A DNA stretch of 64,000 nt from Eutrophovita sp913057845 (GCA_963925895.1 CAWUVH010000008.1:1-64000), one strand, 5' to 3'. Shown: positions 51,901 to 61,689, counted from the first letter of the stretch. Made by a program: numbers and translations. The notes: generated from the letters alone by a model not told the origin.

Positions 51901-53559
51901 ATGCATGAAATAGTCACTCCGAGACCAGCGGCCACCCTCATACTTGTACGAGATGGTCAGGCTGGTTTGGAAGTTTTACTCGGTGAAAAAACCAGTAAGG
52001 TTAATTTCGCTGCTGGTGCTTTTGTTTTTCCCGGTGGCGCTCTTGATTCGACAGATCTTGGGACTAACTTTGTGCTCTCGGGAACACTTACCGATGACGG
52101 AGCCAACCAAATTCTTGGAGTTTATGATGGTGCTCTGAGCTATTGGATTGCCGCAATCCGCGAGTGCTTCGAAGAAGTTGGTATTTTGTTCGCGAAGCCT
52201 GCTGATAGTCTTCTGTTTGCGCAAGACGAATTCGTGGCGTTTCGTGCACAAAAAAGAGATGATCTTCTGCGTGAAGAGATTGCTTTCCAAGAAATTGTGA
52301 AAGAAGGAAATCTAGTCTTAGAGGCAGACCAATTACATTATTTCAGTCGCTGGATCACGCACGCGGGAAGTCCACGTCGATACGATACGAGGTTTTTCAT
52401 TGCTCAAATGCCTCAGGATCAAGTTGCACAACATGATGGTGGGGAATTGGTTGATCATTGCTGGCTGACACCGAGTGAGGCACTTGTTTTGAGCGGTGAG
52501 GGCAGATTAAATTTAATGTTTCCAACGCAAAAGACTCTTGAGAAACTTCAGGAATTTTCTTCGGTAGATGATGCATTAAGTTATGCGCGCTCAGCTCGCC
52601 CGATCGTTCCTATGGATCCAAGACTCACCATTGGGTCAGATGGAAAAAAACTACTTTTACCCGGAGATTATGCTTACGCGGAGGCGGGTAAGCTCGACCC
52701 CGAACAACGAGGGACTGTATCTCGTGAGATAAAGCCAGGTGTCGCAGTTCAATTGGATAAGCGGGTGATACGTTTAACAGCGCCTAATCCCAGCGTTATG
52801 ACTGGTCCCGGAACGAATACCTATATCCTCGGCGACAAGTTTAATGGTTTCCTAGTCGTTGACCCTGGACCTGAAAGTCAGGAGCATATTGAGTTGATTC
52901 GGAAGGTTACTTCAGATGAAGTGAAGTGGGTTTTATGTACGCACACGCATGTTGATCATTCCCCTGGTGCCCGATTGCTGAGTCACTATACGGGTGCGCG
53001 TGTATTTGGGCGTATATCAGATTACTTAGAGCGTCAAGACCAAACATTCAGTCCGCATGAGCAACCTGCAGACGGAGAGGCTATACACTTCGGCGATGTA
53101 TCGATTGATGTGATCCATACGCCGGGACATGCTTCTAATCATTTATGTTTTTTGTTTGCGGAAGCCCGCATGTTGTTCACTGGTGACCATATCATGCAAG
53201 GGTCTACAGTCGTCATTAATCCACCGGATGGTGATATGTTGGATTACTTTAGTTCTTTAAATAAGTTGTACGACTACCAGTTTGATTGGATTGCACCGGG
53301 CCATGGGTTTTTGATGGACAATCCTCACGAGGCGATTGATCGGTTATTGGTGCATCGTCGAAAGAGGGAGGGGAAAGTGATAAATGCTTTGTCTGTGTTA
53401 GGCGAAGGAACGATCGATAATTTAACGATTAGTGTGTACGACGATGTTCCCCCAGCGCTTCACCCACTCGCGAAACGATCACTTCTTGCGCATTTAATTA
53501 AATTGGAACAAGAGCGAAAAGTGCGTCAAGACGGCGATTTATGGGTTAATTGCCCTTAG
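51901..53559 (+). CDS. Nudix hydrolase-MBL fold fusion protein
   Basis: A 552-residue cytosolic protein of two enzymes. The N-terminal half (about 1-240) is a Nudix domain: VFPGGALDS and IAAIRECFEEVGILFA supply the Nudix helix. The C-terminal half (about 270-552) is a metallo-beta-lactamase fold hydrolase with CTHTHVDHSPG, HTPGHASNH and FTGDH as metal sites, similar to LACTB2. This architecture is known in proteobacteria as a probable acyl-CoA or nucleotide-derivative hydrolase plus MBL. The activity of neither part is certain. It follows the HisD/HpsN-like gene and converges on the MFS gene. Confidence 0.85.
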   Translation: MHEIVTPRPAATLILVRDGQAGLEVLLGEKTSKVNFAAGAFVFPGGALDSTDLGTNFVLSGTLTDDGANQILGVYDGALSYWIAAIRECFEEVGILFAKPADSLLFAQDEFVAFRAQKRDDLLREEIAFQEIVKEGNLVLEADQLHYFSRWITHAGSPRRYDTRFFIAQMPQDQVAQHDGGELVDHCWLTPSEALVLSGEGRLNLMFPTQKTLEKLQEFSSVDDALSYARSARPIVPMDPRLTIGSDGKKLLLPGDYAYAEAGKLDPEQRGTVSREIKPGVAVQLDKRVIRLTAPNPSVMTGPGTNTYILGDKFNGFLVVDPGPESQEHIELIRKVTSDEVKWVLCTHTHVDHSPGARLLSHYTGARVFGRISDYLERQDQTFSPHEQPADGEAIHFGDVSIDVIHTPGHASNHLCFLFAEARMLFTGDHIMQGSTVVINPPDGDMLDYFSSLNKLYDYQFDWIAPGHGFLMDNPHEAIDRLLVHRRKREGKVINALSVLGEGTIDNLTISVYDDVPPALHPLAKRSLLAHLIKLEQERKVRQDGDLWVNCP

Positions 53560-53573
53560 ATTTCAGATTAAAT

Positions 53574-54746
53574 TTATTTTTTGATGTCTGCCGAATTGAG
53601 GTGCTTTTTCTTCTTGATAGCTAGGAGGACACCACCGAAGGCAAGTGCCGATATTATCCAAAAAATTGCAGATGTACCTAATGCTGCACCAAACGCCCCA
53701 AAAATTAATGGTAGAGCTACTAGATTGGCATGGATGATCGTCAACCTCAGTCCTAGAGCCTCTGCGATCCGTCCCTCAGGGGCGGTTGAATGCACGAGTG
53801 TCATGATGTTTGGTTGGGCGGAGCCCAGACCTAGACCAAGAACAAATGCGATTAATAGAAAAAACAAATACGTTTCTATGAATGGAAATATAAAAAAGCA
53901 CACTGAGGCACATGCGAGCGTACTAATTAGTATTTGCCATTCTGTTGTATATTTTGTGAGTAATGGCATCAACAGTCGTATGGCAAATGTTGCCAGCGCG
54001 AATGAGCCCAGTATGAATCCAATTTTTGATGCTGAAAGTCCGACTTTTGAACCATGAAGTGGAATCACAAAGTTTTGCAGATCCCAACACATCGAAATTA
54101 ATCCGGTGATGATCAATACATCCCTTAGTTCTTTATAGCGAAAGAGCTGAAATGGATTCGTAATTTTGGATGAAGAAACTCTATTGGCTGTTGTTCTTTT
54201 ATTTTTTTGAGCGAAAAATAATACCAACCCTGCGCATACTGATACCACAAGGGGCAATAGGAATGATAAGCGATGTGAAAATTCATCGATAATGATCCCT
54301 CCCAAAACAGGCCCTAAGAACCCAGAGATTGATACCCCCATGGCAAACCAGGAGAACACCATGGCGCGCTTTCCTGGAGCACTTAATTCTCCGAGATATT
54401 GTTGCATCGACAGGATGGAGAACGTGAAGCCTGTCCCCACTAGGCATGCGGAAACAAGTAGGGGTGCGAGGTCTGCTGTTTCATAAGAAAATACGAGCGG
54501 TAGTATCGCACCAGTTCCAGTTAGAAAAATGCCGACAGCTGTAGGAATGAATGGGCCGACACTATCAATCCATTTTCCAATTCTAACTGAGATCAGCATT
54601 GGAATTACTGAGAATAAAGATAAAATCACGCCAACGGTGAAAGTCGATGCGTCTTTATCAATCGCGTAAAGCGATACCGAAAAACGGGTGGCGACAAATG
54701 CTAAATGGCACAGAGCTGCGAGGGATATAAACCGAACGATAGGCAT
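53574..54746 (-). CDS. MFS transporter
   Basis: A 390-residue inner-membrane carrier with 12 hydrophobic segments in two halves. The loop 2-3 signature region appears as RIGKWIDSVGPF, and helix 5 has GFLGPVLGGIIIDE, similar to the motif of drug/H+ antiporters. It is probably an exporter of small molecules, but the substrate is not known. It is the last gene in a reverse run following the rhodanese and SDR genes. Confidence 0.85.
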   Translation of the reverse strand: MPIVRFISLAALCHLAFVATRFSVSLYAIDKDASTFTVGVILSLFSVIPMLISVRIGKWIDSVGPFIPTAVGIFLTGTGAILPLVFSYETADLAPLLVSACLVGTGFTFSILSMQQYLGELSAPGKRAMVFSWFAMGVSISGFLGPVLGGIIIDEFSHRLSFLLPLVVSVCAGLVLFFAQKNKRTTANRVSSSKITNPFQLFRYKELRDVLIITGLISMCWDLQNFVIPLHGSKVGLSASKIGFILGSFALATFAIRLLMPLLTKYTTEWQILISTLACASVCFFIFPFIETYLFFLLIAFVLGLGLGSAQPNIMTLVHSTAPEGRIAEALGLRLTIIHANLVALPLIFGAFGAALGTSAIFWIISALAFGGVLLAIKKKKHLNSADIKK

Positions 54747-54790
54747 TACTTTATAAGAATTGTAAATAAAAAAGATTGAACTCTAAACGT

Positions 54791-55198
54791 TCAATCAGAT
54801 TTTTTAAGTCCAGCCGAGAGCATTTGACTATAACCACCCTCAATGACGGGTACAGCATGGTACCCAAGATTGTTCATGTATTTAGCGGCAGCGATCGCTC
54901 GGCCTCCCGTCGAGCAGTAAACTACAACTGGTTGCATTTTATCCTTGACGATGTGGGCTAGATTTTTTATAAAGTCTTTGAGTGAAAGATGAACGGCCCC
55001 TTCGATCCGGCCATCATCCCATTCCTTCTGAGTACGCACGTCGATTAATAAAACGTTATCAAGGTCTAGGTGAATAGTTTCACTCGGTTTTAAGTTACTT
55101 CGTTTTGATAGATCCAATTCATTCCCCTGTGCATTGAGCATCACGAATAGGCTGCAGATGACAAAGTAAAGAATTCTGGATTTTACGGATTTCATCAT
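54791..55198 (-). CDS. Exported single-domain rhodanese
   Basis: A periplasmic sulfurtransferase of 135 residues. It has a signal sequence (ILYFVICSLFVMLNA) and a single rhodanese domain with LLIDVRTQKEWDDGRIEGAVHL and an intact active-site loop YCSTGGRA. The catalytic cysteine is in place, so it is probably active. It lies 21 bases after the SDR gene and before an MFS gene. A persulfide dioxygenase-rhodanese at 30.4 kb is the only other sulfane-sulfur gene in the window. Confidence 0.85.
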   Translation of the reverse strand: MMKSVKSRILYFVICSLFVMLNAQGNELDLSKRSNLKPSETIHLDLDNVLLIDVRTQKEWDDGRIEGAVHLSLKDFIKNLAHIVKDKMQPVVVYCSTGGRAIAAAKYMNNLGYHAVPVIEGGYSQMLSAGLKKSD

Positions 55199-55219
55199 TA
55201 AATTATTTAACCAAGAGAG

Positions 55220-56002
55220 TTAACGGGAGGAGGCTTTTCTCAGTCCTCCATAAGTATCCCATGACGTAGAAACAAGCCAGCCACAATCCACTGGTAGATT
55301 GATACCCGTAATGGCTGCCGCGTCATCGCTTATTAGAAAAGCCGCAGCCTTTGCAATTTCCTCTGGTTTAACCATGCGTCCTAGGGCATTTTTATTCAAC
55401 AGAACTGGATCGCGTTCCATGGCTTCTATGGCGCTTTCGAGTGCTGGTGTGCTGGTATGTCCAGGTGATATTGCATTGACTCTGATTCCGTGCGGACCCC
55501 ACTCGGCTGCGAGACATTCGGTTATAGCAACAACGGCAGCTTTTGCCGGAGCGTAAGCATGTAAGGGGACCGATCGGTGAGCTGTAATAGAAGCGATGTT
55601 CGTGATTGTGCCTATTTCGCGCTCGATCATGTATTTTGAAAATGCTACGGAGGTGAGGTAGGTGCCTCTTTGGTCGACACGAACAATATTGTCCCAAACT
55701 TCCATGAGGAGTGCCTGAGGAGGCAGTGGTTGTTGGATGATGCCAGCACAATTGATGAGGTTTCGTACCGGACCCAGATCTTTTTCAATTGACGCGGCTG
55801 CTTCGTTAACCTCTTCATCTTGTGTGACGTCGATTGAGTAGAAATAACCACCGATACTCTCGGCAATCTCCTTGCCTCTTGGGTTGATATCGGCGATAAC
55901 TACGGACGTACCTCTTCGTGCTAATTCGCGTGCGCAAGCCTCACCAATACCACTGGCGCCGCCAGTGATAACGCTAAGCCCTAATATTGATTTCTGTGTC
56001 AT
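55220..56002 (-). CDS. Short-chain dehydrogenase/reductase
   Basis: Classical NAD(P)-dependent SDR of 260 residues. The cofactor loop TGGASGIGEACAREL (residues 13-27), NCAG, catalytic Ser in NIASITAH, and YAPAK with Tyr and Lys are all present. The C-terminal VDCGWLVS replaces the common DGG end. It is divergent from the HIBADH-family gene, with a 94-base gap. The substrate is unknown. Its place beside HIBADH, MmsA and aminotransferase genes suggests a part in small-acid or polyol catabolism. Confidence 0.85.
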   Translation of the reverse strand: MTQKSILGLSVITGGASGIGEACARELARRGTSVVIADINPRGKEIAESIGGYFYSIDVTQDEEVNEAAASIEKDLGPVRNLINCAGIIQQPLPPQALLMEVWDNIVRVDQRGTYLTSVAFSKYMIEREIGTITNIASITAHRSVPLHAYAPAKAAVVAITECLAAEWGPHGIRVNAISPGHTSTPALESAIEAMERDPVLLNKNALGRMVKPEEIAKAAAFLISDDAAAITGINLPVDCGWLVSTSWDTYGGLRKASSR

Positions 56003-56096
56003 GCTCTTTGTCTTGTTATTTTATTAAGTTTAGTTTATTACGTTTCTCATTCGGTCGGTAATGTTTGTTTTGGGTCTGTACTAAGGAGCAAAAATA

Positions 56097-56975
56097 ATGT
56101 CAAAAAAAATGATCCCTAAAGTGGGTTGTTTAGGTGCTGGCGTTCTCGGTGGTGCCATTATGGGGCGACTGATTCGCGCGGGGTTGCCAACATTTATTTG
56201 GAACAGGGATGTGAGTAAGCTGAGGCGACTGGAAGAGCTCGGTGGGACACCGTGTGTTTCTCCAAGGCAGGTCGCAGAACAGGCTGAATTCTTAATTATT
56301 TGTGTGACTGATACCGATGCAGTTGAAACGATTGTTTTTGGTGAGGAAGGCATAGCTCAAGCACGTGGTTCCACTCACACGTTAATTGATATGTCTACGT
56401 GTGAGTCTGAACGAACTCGTTCTATGTCCGAGCGGTTGAAGTCGGAATCGTCCATCGACTGGCTTGATGCGCCTATATCTGGTGGGGCAATCGCTGCGGA
56501 AGAGGGGAGGATGACTATCATGGTTGGTGGTGCTCAGCCTGTTTTTGAGCGGGCGCAGCCAATATGGCAGGTTTTGGGTGGAAGGGTGACGCTAATGGGG
56601 GAGTCTGGAGCTGGCCAAGCTACGAAGATGATTAATCAGCTGTTGGTGTCTAGCGGCTTAGTCATGTTAGCTGAGGCTTGTTCATTAGCAGAAAAGATTG
56701 GGATCAACACGGATCAAATTCCGCAAGCATTATTCGGAGGTAGAGCTGATTCATGCCAGTTACAGGAAATGTTTCCGAAAATGGCTCAATCCGAACATTC
56801 CATAACGGCGAGATCGAATATCATGCTTAAGGACCTCAAGATGATTGATAAGCTGAGTCAAAAGCATAACCTCAGCTTACCATTAGTGAAGATTACTAAC
56901 GACACTTTTAAGAAGATGGATGCTGCGGGCCTTGGCGATAGTGACACTAGTGAACTGATCAAGTTATATCGGTAA
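56097..56975 (+). CDS. 3-hydroxyisobutyrate / 2-hydroxy-3-oxopropionate dehydrogenase family
   Basis: NAD-dependent beta-hydroxyacid dehydrogenase of 292 residues. The Rossmann loop LGAGVLGGAIMGRL is at the start; substrate-site DAPISGGAIAAEEG and the catalytic Lys in GQATKMINQL are intact. Members act on 3-hydroxyisobutyrate, tartronate semialdehyde, 3-hydroxypropionate and similar. Next to mmsA, the 3-hydroxyisobutyrate or 3-hydroxypropionate reaction is the best guess, as both give the semialdehyde used by MmsA. AAGGAG precedes the ATG. It is convergent with mmsA. Confidence 0.85.
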   Translation: MSKKMIPKVGCLGAGVLGGAIMGRLIRAGLPTFIWNRDVSKLRRLEELGGTPCVSPRQVAEQAEFLIICVTDTDAVETIVFGEEGIAQARGSTHTLIDMSTCESERTRSMSERLKSESSIDWLDAPISGGAIAAEEGRMTIMVGGAQPVFERAQPIWQVLGGRVTLMGESGAGQATKMINQLLVSSGLVMLAEACSLAEKIGINTDQIPQALFGGRADSCQLQEMFPKMAQSEHSITARSNIMLKDLKMIDKLSQKHNLSLPLVKITNDTFKKMDAAGLGDSDTSELIKLYR

Positions 56976-57000
56976 CAGTCTCACGCCTATCCTGCCCCGC

Positions 57001-58494
57001 TTACTTCATAACAGGCATTGTAAATTCGGCACCACTTCTAGTATCTGTCGGCCATCGGGTTGTTACAGTTTTGAGGTGAGTGTAAAAACGTACCCCTTCT
57101 GTCCCGTAAGCATAATGATCTCCGAATAGCGAACGCTTCCATCCACCAAAGCTATGAAAAGCGACAGGTACTGGAATGGGAATGTTAATACCCACCATTC
57201 CAACTTGGATGCGCGTTGAGAATTCCCGTGCGGTATGTCCATCTCTCGTAAATAGAGATACGCCATTACCGAACTCGTGGGCATTAATAAGTTGAACTGC
57301 AGATTCGAAGTCATCAACCCTGACGATCGATAAAACGGGACCAAAAATTTCTTCTTTATATATGGTCATATCAGGAGTGACGTGATCGAAAAGACAGCCC
57401 CCGATAAAGAATCCGTTTTCGTGCCCTGCAACGGAAATATTTCTTCCGTCGACGATTAATGAGGCACCCTCTGAAACTCCTTTCTCAATGTAGCCTTTTA
57501 CTTTTTCAAGGTGAGCACCTGTAACCAATGGGCCCATATCAGGTTCATTGACTATACCATTTCCAATTTTAAGTTCCGTGGTCCGCTCGATGAGTCGAGC
57601 CACCAACTGATCGGCAATGTCACCGACAACAACACCGACAGAGATAGCCATGCATCGCTCACCCGCAGACCCGTAAGCCGCACCCATTAACGCATCTACG
57701 GCTTGCTCGATATCTGCATCCGGCATAACAACTAAATGATTTTTTGCCCCACCGAGCGCTTGTACGCGCTTTCCATATTGCGTGCCCGTTTTGTATACGT
57801 ATTCTGCAATTGGCGTAGAGCCTACAAAGCTAATCGCTGAAACTCTCGGATCACTCAGTAATGTGTCCACGGCAGTCTTGTCACCTTGTATAACATTGAA
57901 AACGCCATCAGGAAGTCCCGCTTCCTTCAGTAAATCCGCCATCAGAAGGCTCGCAGAGGGGTCTTTCTCAGAGGGTTTTAAAATAAAGGTATTGCCACAG
58001 GCTATTGCCATTGGAAACATCCACATGGGCACCATGACGGGAAAATTAAAAGGAGTGATTCCTGCGCATACTCCTAACGGCTGCCGAACAGAATAACTAT
58101 CGACTCCTGTCCCCACTTGTTCCGTGTACTCCCCTTTTAGTAGCTGCGGTATACCGCAGGCGAATTCAACAACTTCGATACCTCTTGCAATTTCGCCTTT
58201 AGCGTCTGAAAAAACTTTTCCATGCTCGCTGGTGACCATTGATGCAAGGTCGTCAATATGTTTTTCAAGAAGCTCTTTGAACTTGAACATCACGCGCGCG
58301 CGTTTCAAGGGGGGCGTGTTGGACCATGAGGATAAAGCCTCGGTTGCGACCCGAATCGCTTCTTCAGTTTCCTGTTTTGAAGCTAGGGCAACGCGTGCAG
58401 CTACTTCACCAGTTGCCGGATTAAATACCTCTACCGTATTTTTTTCTTGTCCTTGATAGTGCGCGCCGTTAATAAAATGATTAATTAATTTCAT
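57001..58494 (-). CDS. mmsA: CoA-acylating methylmalonate/malonate-semialdehyde dehydrogenase
   Basis: Turns methylmalonate semialdehyde to propionyl-CoA, or malonate semialdehyde to acetyl-CoA, with CO2 release. The 497-residue protein has the catalytic C281 in GSAGERCMAIS, TPFNFPVMVPMWMFP, and VGSTPIAEYVY, which are diagnostic for MmsA (IolA) among aldehyde dehydrogenases. The catalytic Glu of ordinary aldehyde dehydrogenases is absent, as in the CoA-acylating group. It is transcribed first towards the convergent HIBADH gene; MlrC and aminotransferase lie upstream on the same strand. Confidence 0.93.
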   Translation of the reverse strand: MKLINHFINGAHYQGQEKNTVEVFNPATGEVAARVALASKQETEEAIRVATEALSSWSNTPPLKRARVMFKFKELLEKHIDDLASMVTSEHGKVFSDAKGEIARGIEVVEFACGIPQLLKGEYTEQVGTGVDSYSVRQPLGVCAGITPFNFPVMVPMWMFPMAIACGNTFILKPSEKDPSASLLMADLLKEAGLPDGVFNVIQGDKTAVDTLLSDPRVSAISFVGSTPIAEYVYKTGTQYGKRVQALGGAKNHLVVMPDADIEQAVDALMGAAYGSAGERCMAISVGVVVGDIADQLVARLIERTTELKIGNGIVNEPDMGPLVTGAHLEKVKGYIEKGVSEGASLIVDGRNISVAGHENGFFIGGCLFDHVTPDMTIYKEEIFGPVLSIVRVDDFESAVQLINAHEFGNGVSLFTRDGHTAREFSTRIQVGMVGINIPIPVPVAFHSFGGWKRSLFGDHYAYGTEGVRFYTHLKTVTTRWPTDTRSGAEFTMPVMK

Positions 58495-58594
58495 GTGCTA
58501 CTTCACCCCTGTGCGTCATATTCTTTAAGTCATAAGTCTAGCTTTTTTCGATGAATTTTTCAGTCGACTGACGTTTTCTTAAGTATTGCGGAAC

Positions 58595-60070
58595 CTAGCC
58601 TAGATCATCAAGCGGATAAATTGGCCGTCGGATTTTTTCATAATTGAACATCGTCCAATCTGATGAGCCTACTCCGACGCCCGCACAGTAAACGCTGTGC
58701 TTTGCGATGGGTAGGAATACCGGTCGAAAATACATTCTTGACTTTAATAATAAATATTTTTTTGTTGAAGGGTCAATACCAACACTGGTAAAGACACCTA
58801 GATCCCAAGGTTCTTGAAGTTTCTCTGTGATCACGATCTCAGCGTCCCCCGTGTCAAATACCACGGTGCGACCCATAGAGGCTTTTACCCCAGTAAATTG
58901 TGGGCCAGTAATGACATAGTCGCCATCGGTGATGTTCTTAATAACACCAGTTAAATTAAGAGGCTCCCCTTTTTTATTGATGGCTGGCATATCTGTTTTG
59001 CCACCAATTGGAAGAGTTATAGTTACTCCAATTCCAGCTGCGATTAATTGGCCCACAGCCTCTGGGTCGCGTATTGGACCTACTGCGATATCATTTAGAC
59101 CCTGCTTTAGCGCTTCTCGCAGGGTTGTCATGGTGTCTTGTGTGGCTCCAGTAGCGCAGTTGTCTGGGTGATCGAGCAGGAGTATTGGCCCCTCTTTCAG
59201 TGACTTCGCGTGACGAATGGAATCTTCTAGTGGTTCGTCCTTCCAGATGAAAGCCTCCTTTTGTTCCCATGCGACGTTCAGTATTGCGTTACATTCTGTT
59301 TTTGCTAACTCTTGGTCATCATCTGTAATCATCACGACACTCATGCCGGCTTCCGGTATGTCTGCCATCGGGAAACCACCAAAAGCAGAACTTGCTAGAA
59401 CGTTAGGTTTTTTCTCTGATTGAGCTGCTCTATCAGAGTAGCTCTTCATCGCGCCTTCTGATGTGTTCATTTTGAGTGTTTGTGCGAGCACAGGAATATT
59501 GTTCCAGTGCATCACAGGTTTGATTTCTTTTCGATGTAATCTAAGTAGTAATTTTCCTGCTAGTACTCCGGTTTCGTACATGTCGATATGTGGGTATGTT
59601 TTATATCCAACAATGATGTTTGCGTTACGCACCATGTCTGCTGTGACATTCGCGTGTAAGTCTAGAGAGACGGCAATGGGCGTTGACGGTGCCACCTCGC
59701 GAATTTTTTTGAGTAACGTGCCTTCGCCATCCAGCGTGCTATCTTTGACCACCATGGCACCATGAAGATCCAACATGATTAAATCGCAGCCCTGTCGCAC
59801 ATCTTCGATAATGAGTTCACAGAATCGATCATAGGCCACTCCGGAGACTGGGCCGCTGGGATAAGCAAAACCAGCCACGGAAGTAATAATGTCTGCATTT
59901 GCTTCTTCCGCGATATCAATAAAGGCGCCGATTGGCGTCTTTGTGCCTTTCATGGCGCGGTACGCATCAACGCCAATATAGGGTCCATCCGGACCAAACG
60001 ATTCCCAAGGCGTTTCTACTGGAGAGAACGTATTGGTTTCATGTTCCATTTGGGCTATTACGATTTTCAT
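58595..60070 (-). CDS. MlrC-family (M81) metallopeptidase/hydrolase
   Basis: A 491-residue zinc-dependent hydrolase of the MlrC/DUF1485 family, named for microcystin breakdown but widely found in catabolic clusters. MKIVIAQMEHETNTFSPV opens the protein, followed by the metal-site region LIMLDLHGAMV and SLDLHANVT, then HIDMYETG. The C-terminal MlrC domain starts near residue 290 (PILLLDHPDNCATG). No signal peptide is visible. Its place between the omega-aminotransferase and mmsA suggests it may release an amino acid or amine that the aminotransferase uses. The natural substrate is unknown. Confidence 0.85.
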   Translation of the reverse strand: MKIVIAQMEHETNTFSPVETPWESFGPDGPYIGVDAYRAMKGTKTPIGAFIDIAEEANADIITSVAGFAYPSGPVSGVAYDRFCELIIEDVRQGCDLIMLDLHGAMVVKDSTLDGEGTLLKKIREVAPSTPIAVSLDLHANVTADMVRNANIIVGYKTYPHIDMYETGVLAGKLLLRLHRKEIKPVMHWNNIPVLAQTLKMNTSEGAMKSYSDRAAQSEKKPNVLASSAFGGFPMADIPEAGMSVVMITDDDQELAKTECNAILNVAWEQKEAFIWKDEPLEDSIRHAKSLKEGPILLLDHPDNCATGATQDTMTTLREALKQGLNDIAVGPIRDPEAVGQLIAAGIGVTITLPIGGKTDMPAINKKGEPLNLTGVIKNITDGDYVITGPQFTGVKASMGRTVVFDTGDAEIVITEKLQEPWDLGVFTSVGIDPSTKKYLLLKSRMYFRPVFLPIAKHSVYCAGVGVGSSDWTMFNYEKIRRPIYPLDDLG

Positions 60071-60149
60071 TGGTGTGATGTCGTGCTCATGTAAAGAGTC
60101 GATGGGGCGCTAGTCCAGTGCTGTCAGAAAAAAGACCATGTGTAGTAAC

Positions 60150-61493
60150 CTAATTTGATTTAATTGCCGACTTTATGGTCTCGATGATTTTGTCAATATG
60201 ATGCTTTGATGCAATGAACGAAGGTGTTAGTGCAATGGTGTCTCCCGCAGCCCTTACTAAGACACCATTTTGATAACAAGTTACAAATGTGTCGTTCCCT
60301 CGTTTGCCTGGTGATCCAGGAATAGGATCAAGCTCAATTCCACCCATGAGCCCAAGATTTCGGATATCAATTACGTTAGGTAGGCCTTTGAGTGAATGTA
60401 GGGCCTCCTCAAAATACGGCGCTAATTCTTTGCTTCTCTCAAACAGTTCTTCTTCTTTGTAGATGTCTAGTGTAGCGACGGCCGCAGCACTAGCTAAGGG
60501 ATGACCTGAATAGGTATATCCATGGAAGAATTCAATTTGTTCTTCAGGCCCATTGAGAAATGCATGATAAATTTTTTCGCTGACGATCACACCACCCATT
60601 GGAACTGCGCCGTTCGTGACCCCTTTAGCGAATGTGATCATATCGGGTGTGACTCCGAATGTGTCCGCGGCAAAGGCTTTGCCGGTTCGACCAAAGCCCG
60701 TGATCACTTCATCGAAAATTAGAAGGATTCCGTATTTATCGCAAATTTCACGAAGTCTCTGTAAGTAACCTACTGGAGGCACGAGTACGCCGGTGGAACC
60801 GGCTACAGGTTCTACGATAACGGCAGCAATATTCGATTGATCATGAAGTGCTACGATCCGCTCAAGATCATCAGCCAAATGAGCGCCCCAAGTTGGTTGA
60901 CCCTTAGAAAAAGCGTTTTCTTCAAGGTTATGTGTGTGGGGAAGGTGATCGACTCCAGGAAGTAGTGCTGAACTGAATACCTTACGGTTAGCCGTCATCC
61001 CTCCTACTGATATACCCCCGAATCCAACACCATGGTAGCCTCGCTCTCGTCCCACCAATCGATGTCTGTGCTCTCCTTTTGCTCGATGGTAGCCGAGTGC
61101 AATCTTCAGTGCGGTATCGATAGCCTCAGAGCCGGAGTTTGTGAAAAAAACGGTATCGAGTCCTTCGGGTGCTAGGTTCGCAATCAATTCTGCAGCTTGA
61201 AACTGCATGGGGTGAGCCATATTGAATGCGGTAATGTAATCGAGTTCCTTCGCCTGCCTTTGAATAGCCTTGACGATAGGATCCCTCGCGTGCCCAGCAT
61301 TGACACACCAAAGGCCAGAAATTCCATCAAGAATTTGTTTGCCCTCAGTCGTCTCATAAAACATACCTTGCGCTTTATGGATGAGTCTTGGGGCAGCTTT
61401 GAATTGTCGGTTAGGCGTGAACGGTAACCAGAGCGGTCGCATATTGATGCTTTGATTTACTTCACTTATCGCTAAATCATCTCTTGAATTCAT
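60150..61493 (-). CDS. Class III omega-amino acid:pyruvate aminotransferase
   Basis: PLP enzyme that moves an omega-amino group, probably from beta-alanine, to pyruvate. The 447-residue protein has SGLWCVNAGHARDPIV, FTNSGSEAIDTALKIA, the cofactor Asp in LIFDEVITGFGRTG and the Schiff-base Lys in TFAKGVTNGAVPMG. It is close to BauA-type enzymes. ATG 61493 has AGGAG 8 bases upstream and is preferred to an ATG at 61520. Together with mmsA it completes beta-alanine to acetyl-CoA. It heads the reverse run and is divergent from the acyl-CoA dehydrogenase. Confidence 0.88.
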   Translation of the reverse strand: MNSRDDLAISEVNQSINMRPLWLPFTPNRQFKAAPRLIHKAQGMFYETTEGKQILDGISGLWCVNAGHARDPIVKAIQRQAKELDYITAFNMAHPMQFQAAELIANLAPEGLDTVFFTNSGSEAIDTALKIALGYHRAKGEHRHRLVGRERGYHGVGFGGISVGGMTANRKVFSSALLPGVDHLPHTHNLEENAFSKGQPTWGAHLADDLERIVALHDQSNIAAVIVEPVAGSTGVLVPPVGYLQRLREICDKYGILLIFDEVITGFGRTGKAFAADTFGVTPDMITFAKGVTNGAVPMGGVIVSEKIYHAFLNGPEEQIEFFHGYTYSGHPLASAAAVATLDIYKEEELFERSKELAPYFEEALHSLKGLPNVIDIRNLGLMGGIELDPIPGSPGKRGNDTFVTCYQNGVLVRAAGDTIALTPSFIASKHHIDKIIETIKSAIKSN

Positions 61494-61541
61494 GGCCAGC
61501 ACTCCTCGGATAAATGGCAATGGTGCTATTTGTAAGCAGTT

Positions 61542-61580
61542 TGATAGTTCAAAATCATTTAATATTTATTAAAACTATCA
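61542..61580. promoter_or_regulatory. 8-base inverted repeat in the aminotransferase/dehydrogenase divergent gap
   Basis: TGATAGTT (61542-61549) and AACTATCA (61573-61580) are perfect inverted copies separated by 23 AT-rich bases. The half-sites are 31 bases apart centre to centre, about three helical turns, as for a looping or tetrameric repressor. One such repeat is expected by chance in the window's gaps, but its place between divergent catabolic promoters is suggestive. Confidence 0.3.
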
Positions 61581-61635
61581 TAGATGTTTAAAGTCACACC
61601 CGCATTAATTTTATGAGGCTGATTTGCGGGAGGCT

Positions 61636-61654
61636 CGAGAATCACTTATTCTCG
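61636..61654. promoter_or_regulatory. 7-base hairpin/operator upstream of the acyl-CoA dehydrogenase
   Basis: CGAGAAT (61636-61642) and ATTCTCG (61648-61654) around a 5-base CACTT centre, 36 bases before ATG 61690. It could be an operator or leader hairpin. No T-run follows, so it is not a terminator. Confidence 0.3.
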
Positions 61655-61689
61655 CTTCAATTCTTAAATAAACCCAATTGTATTTGTAT

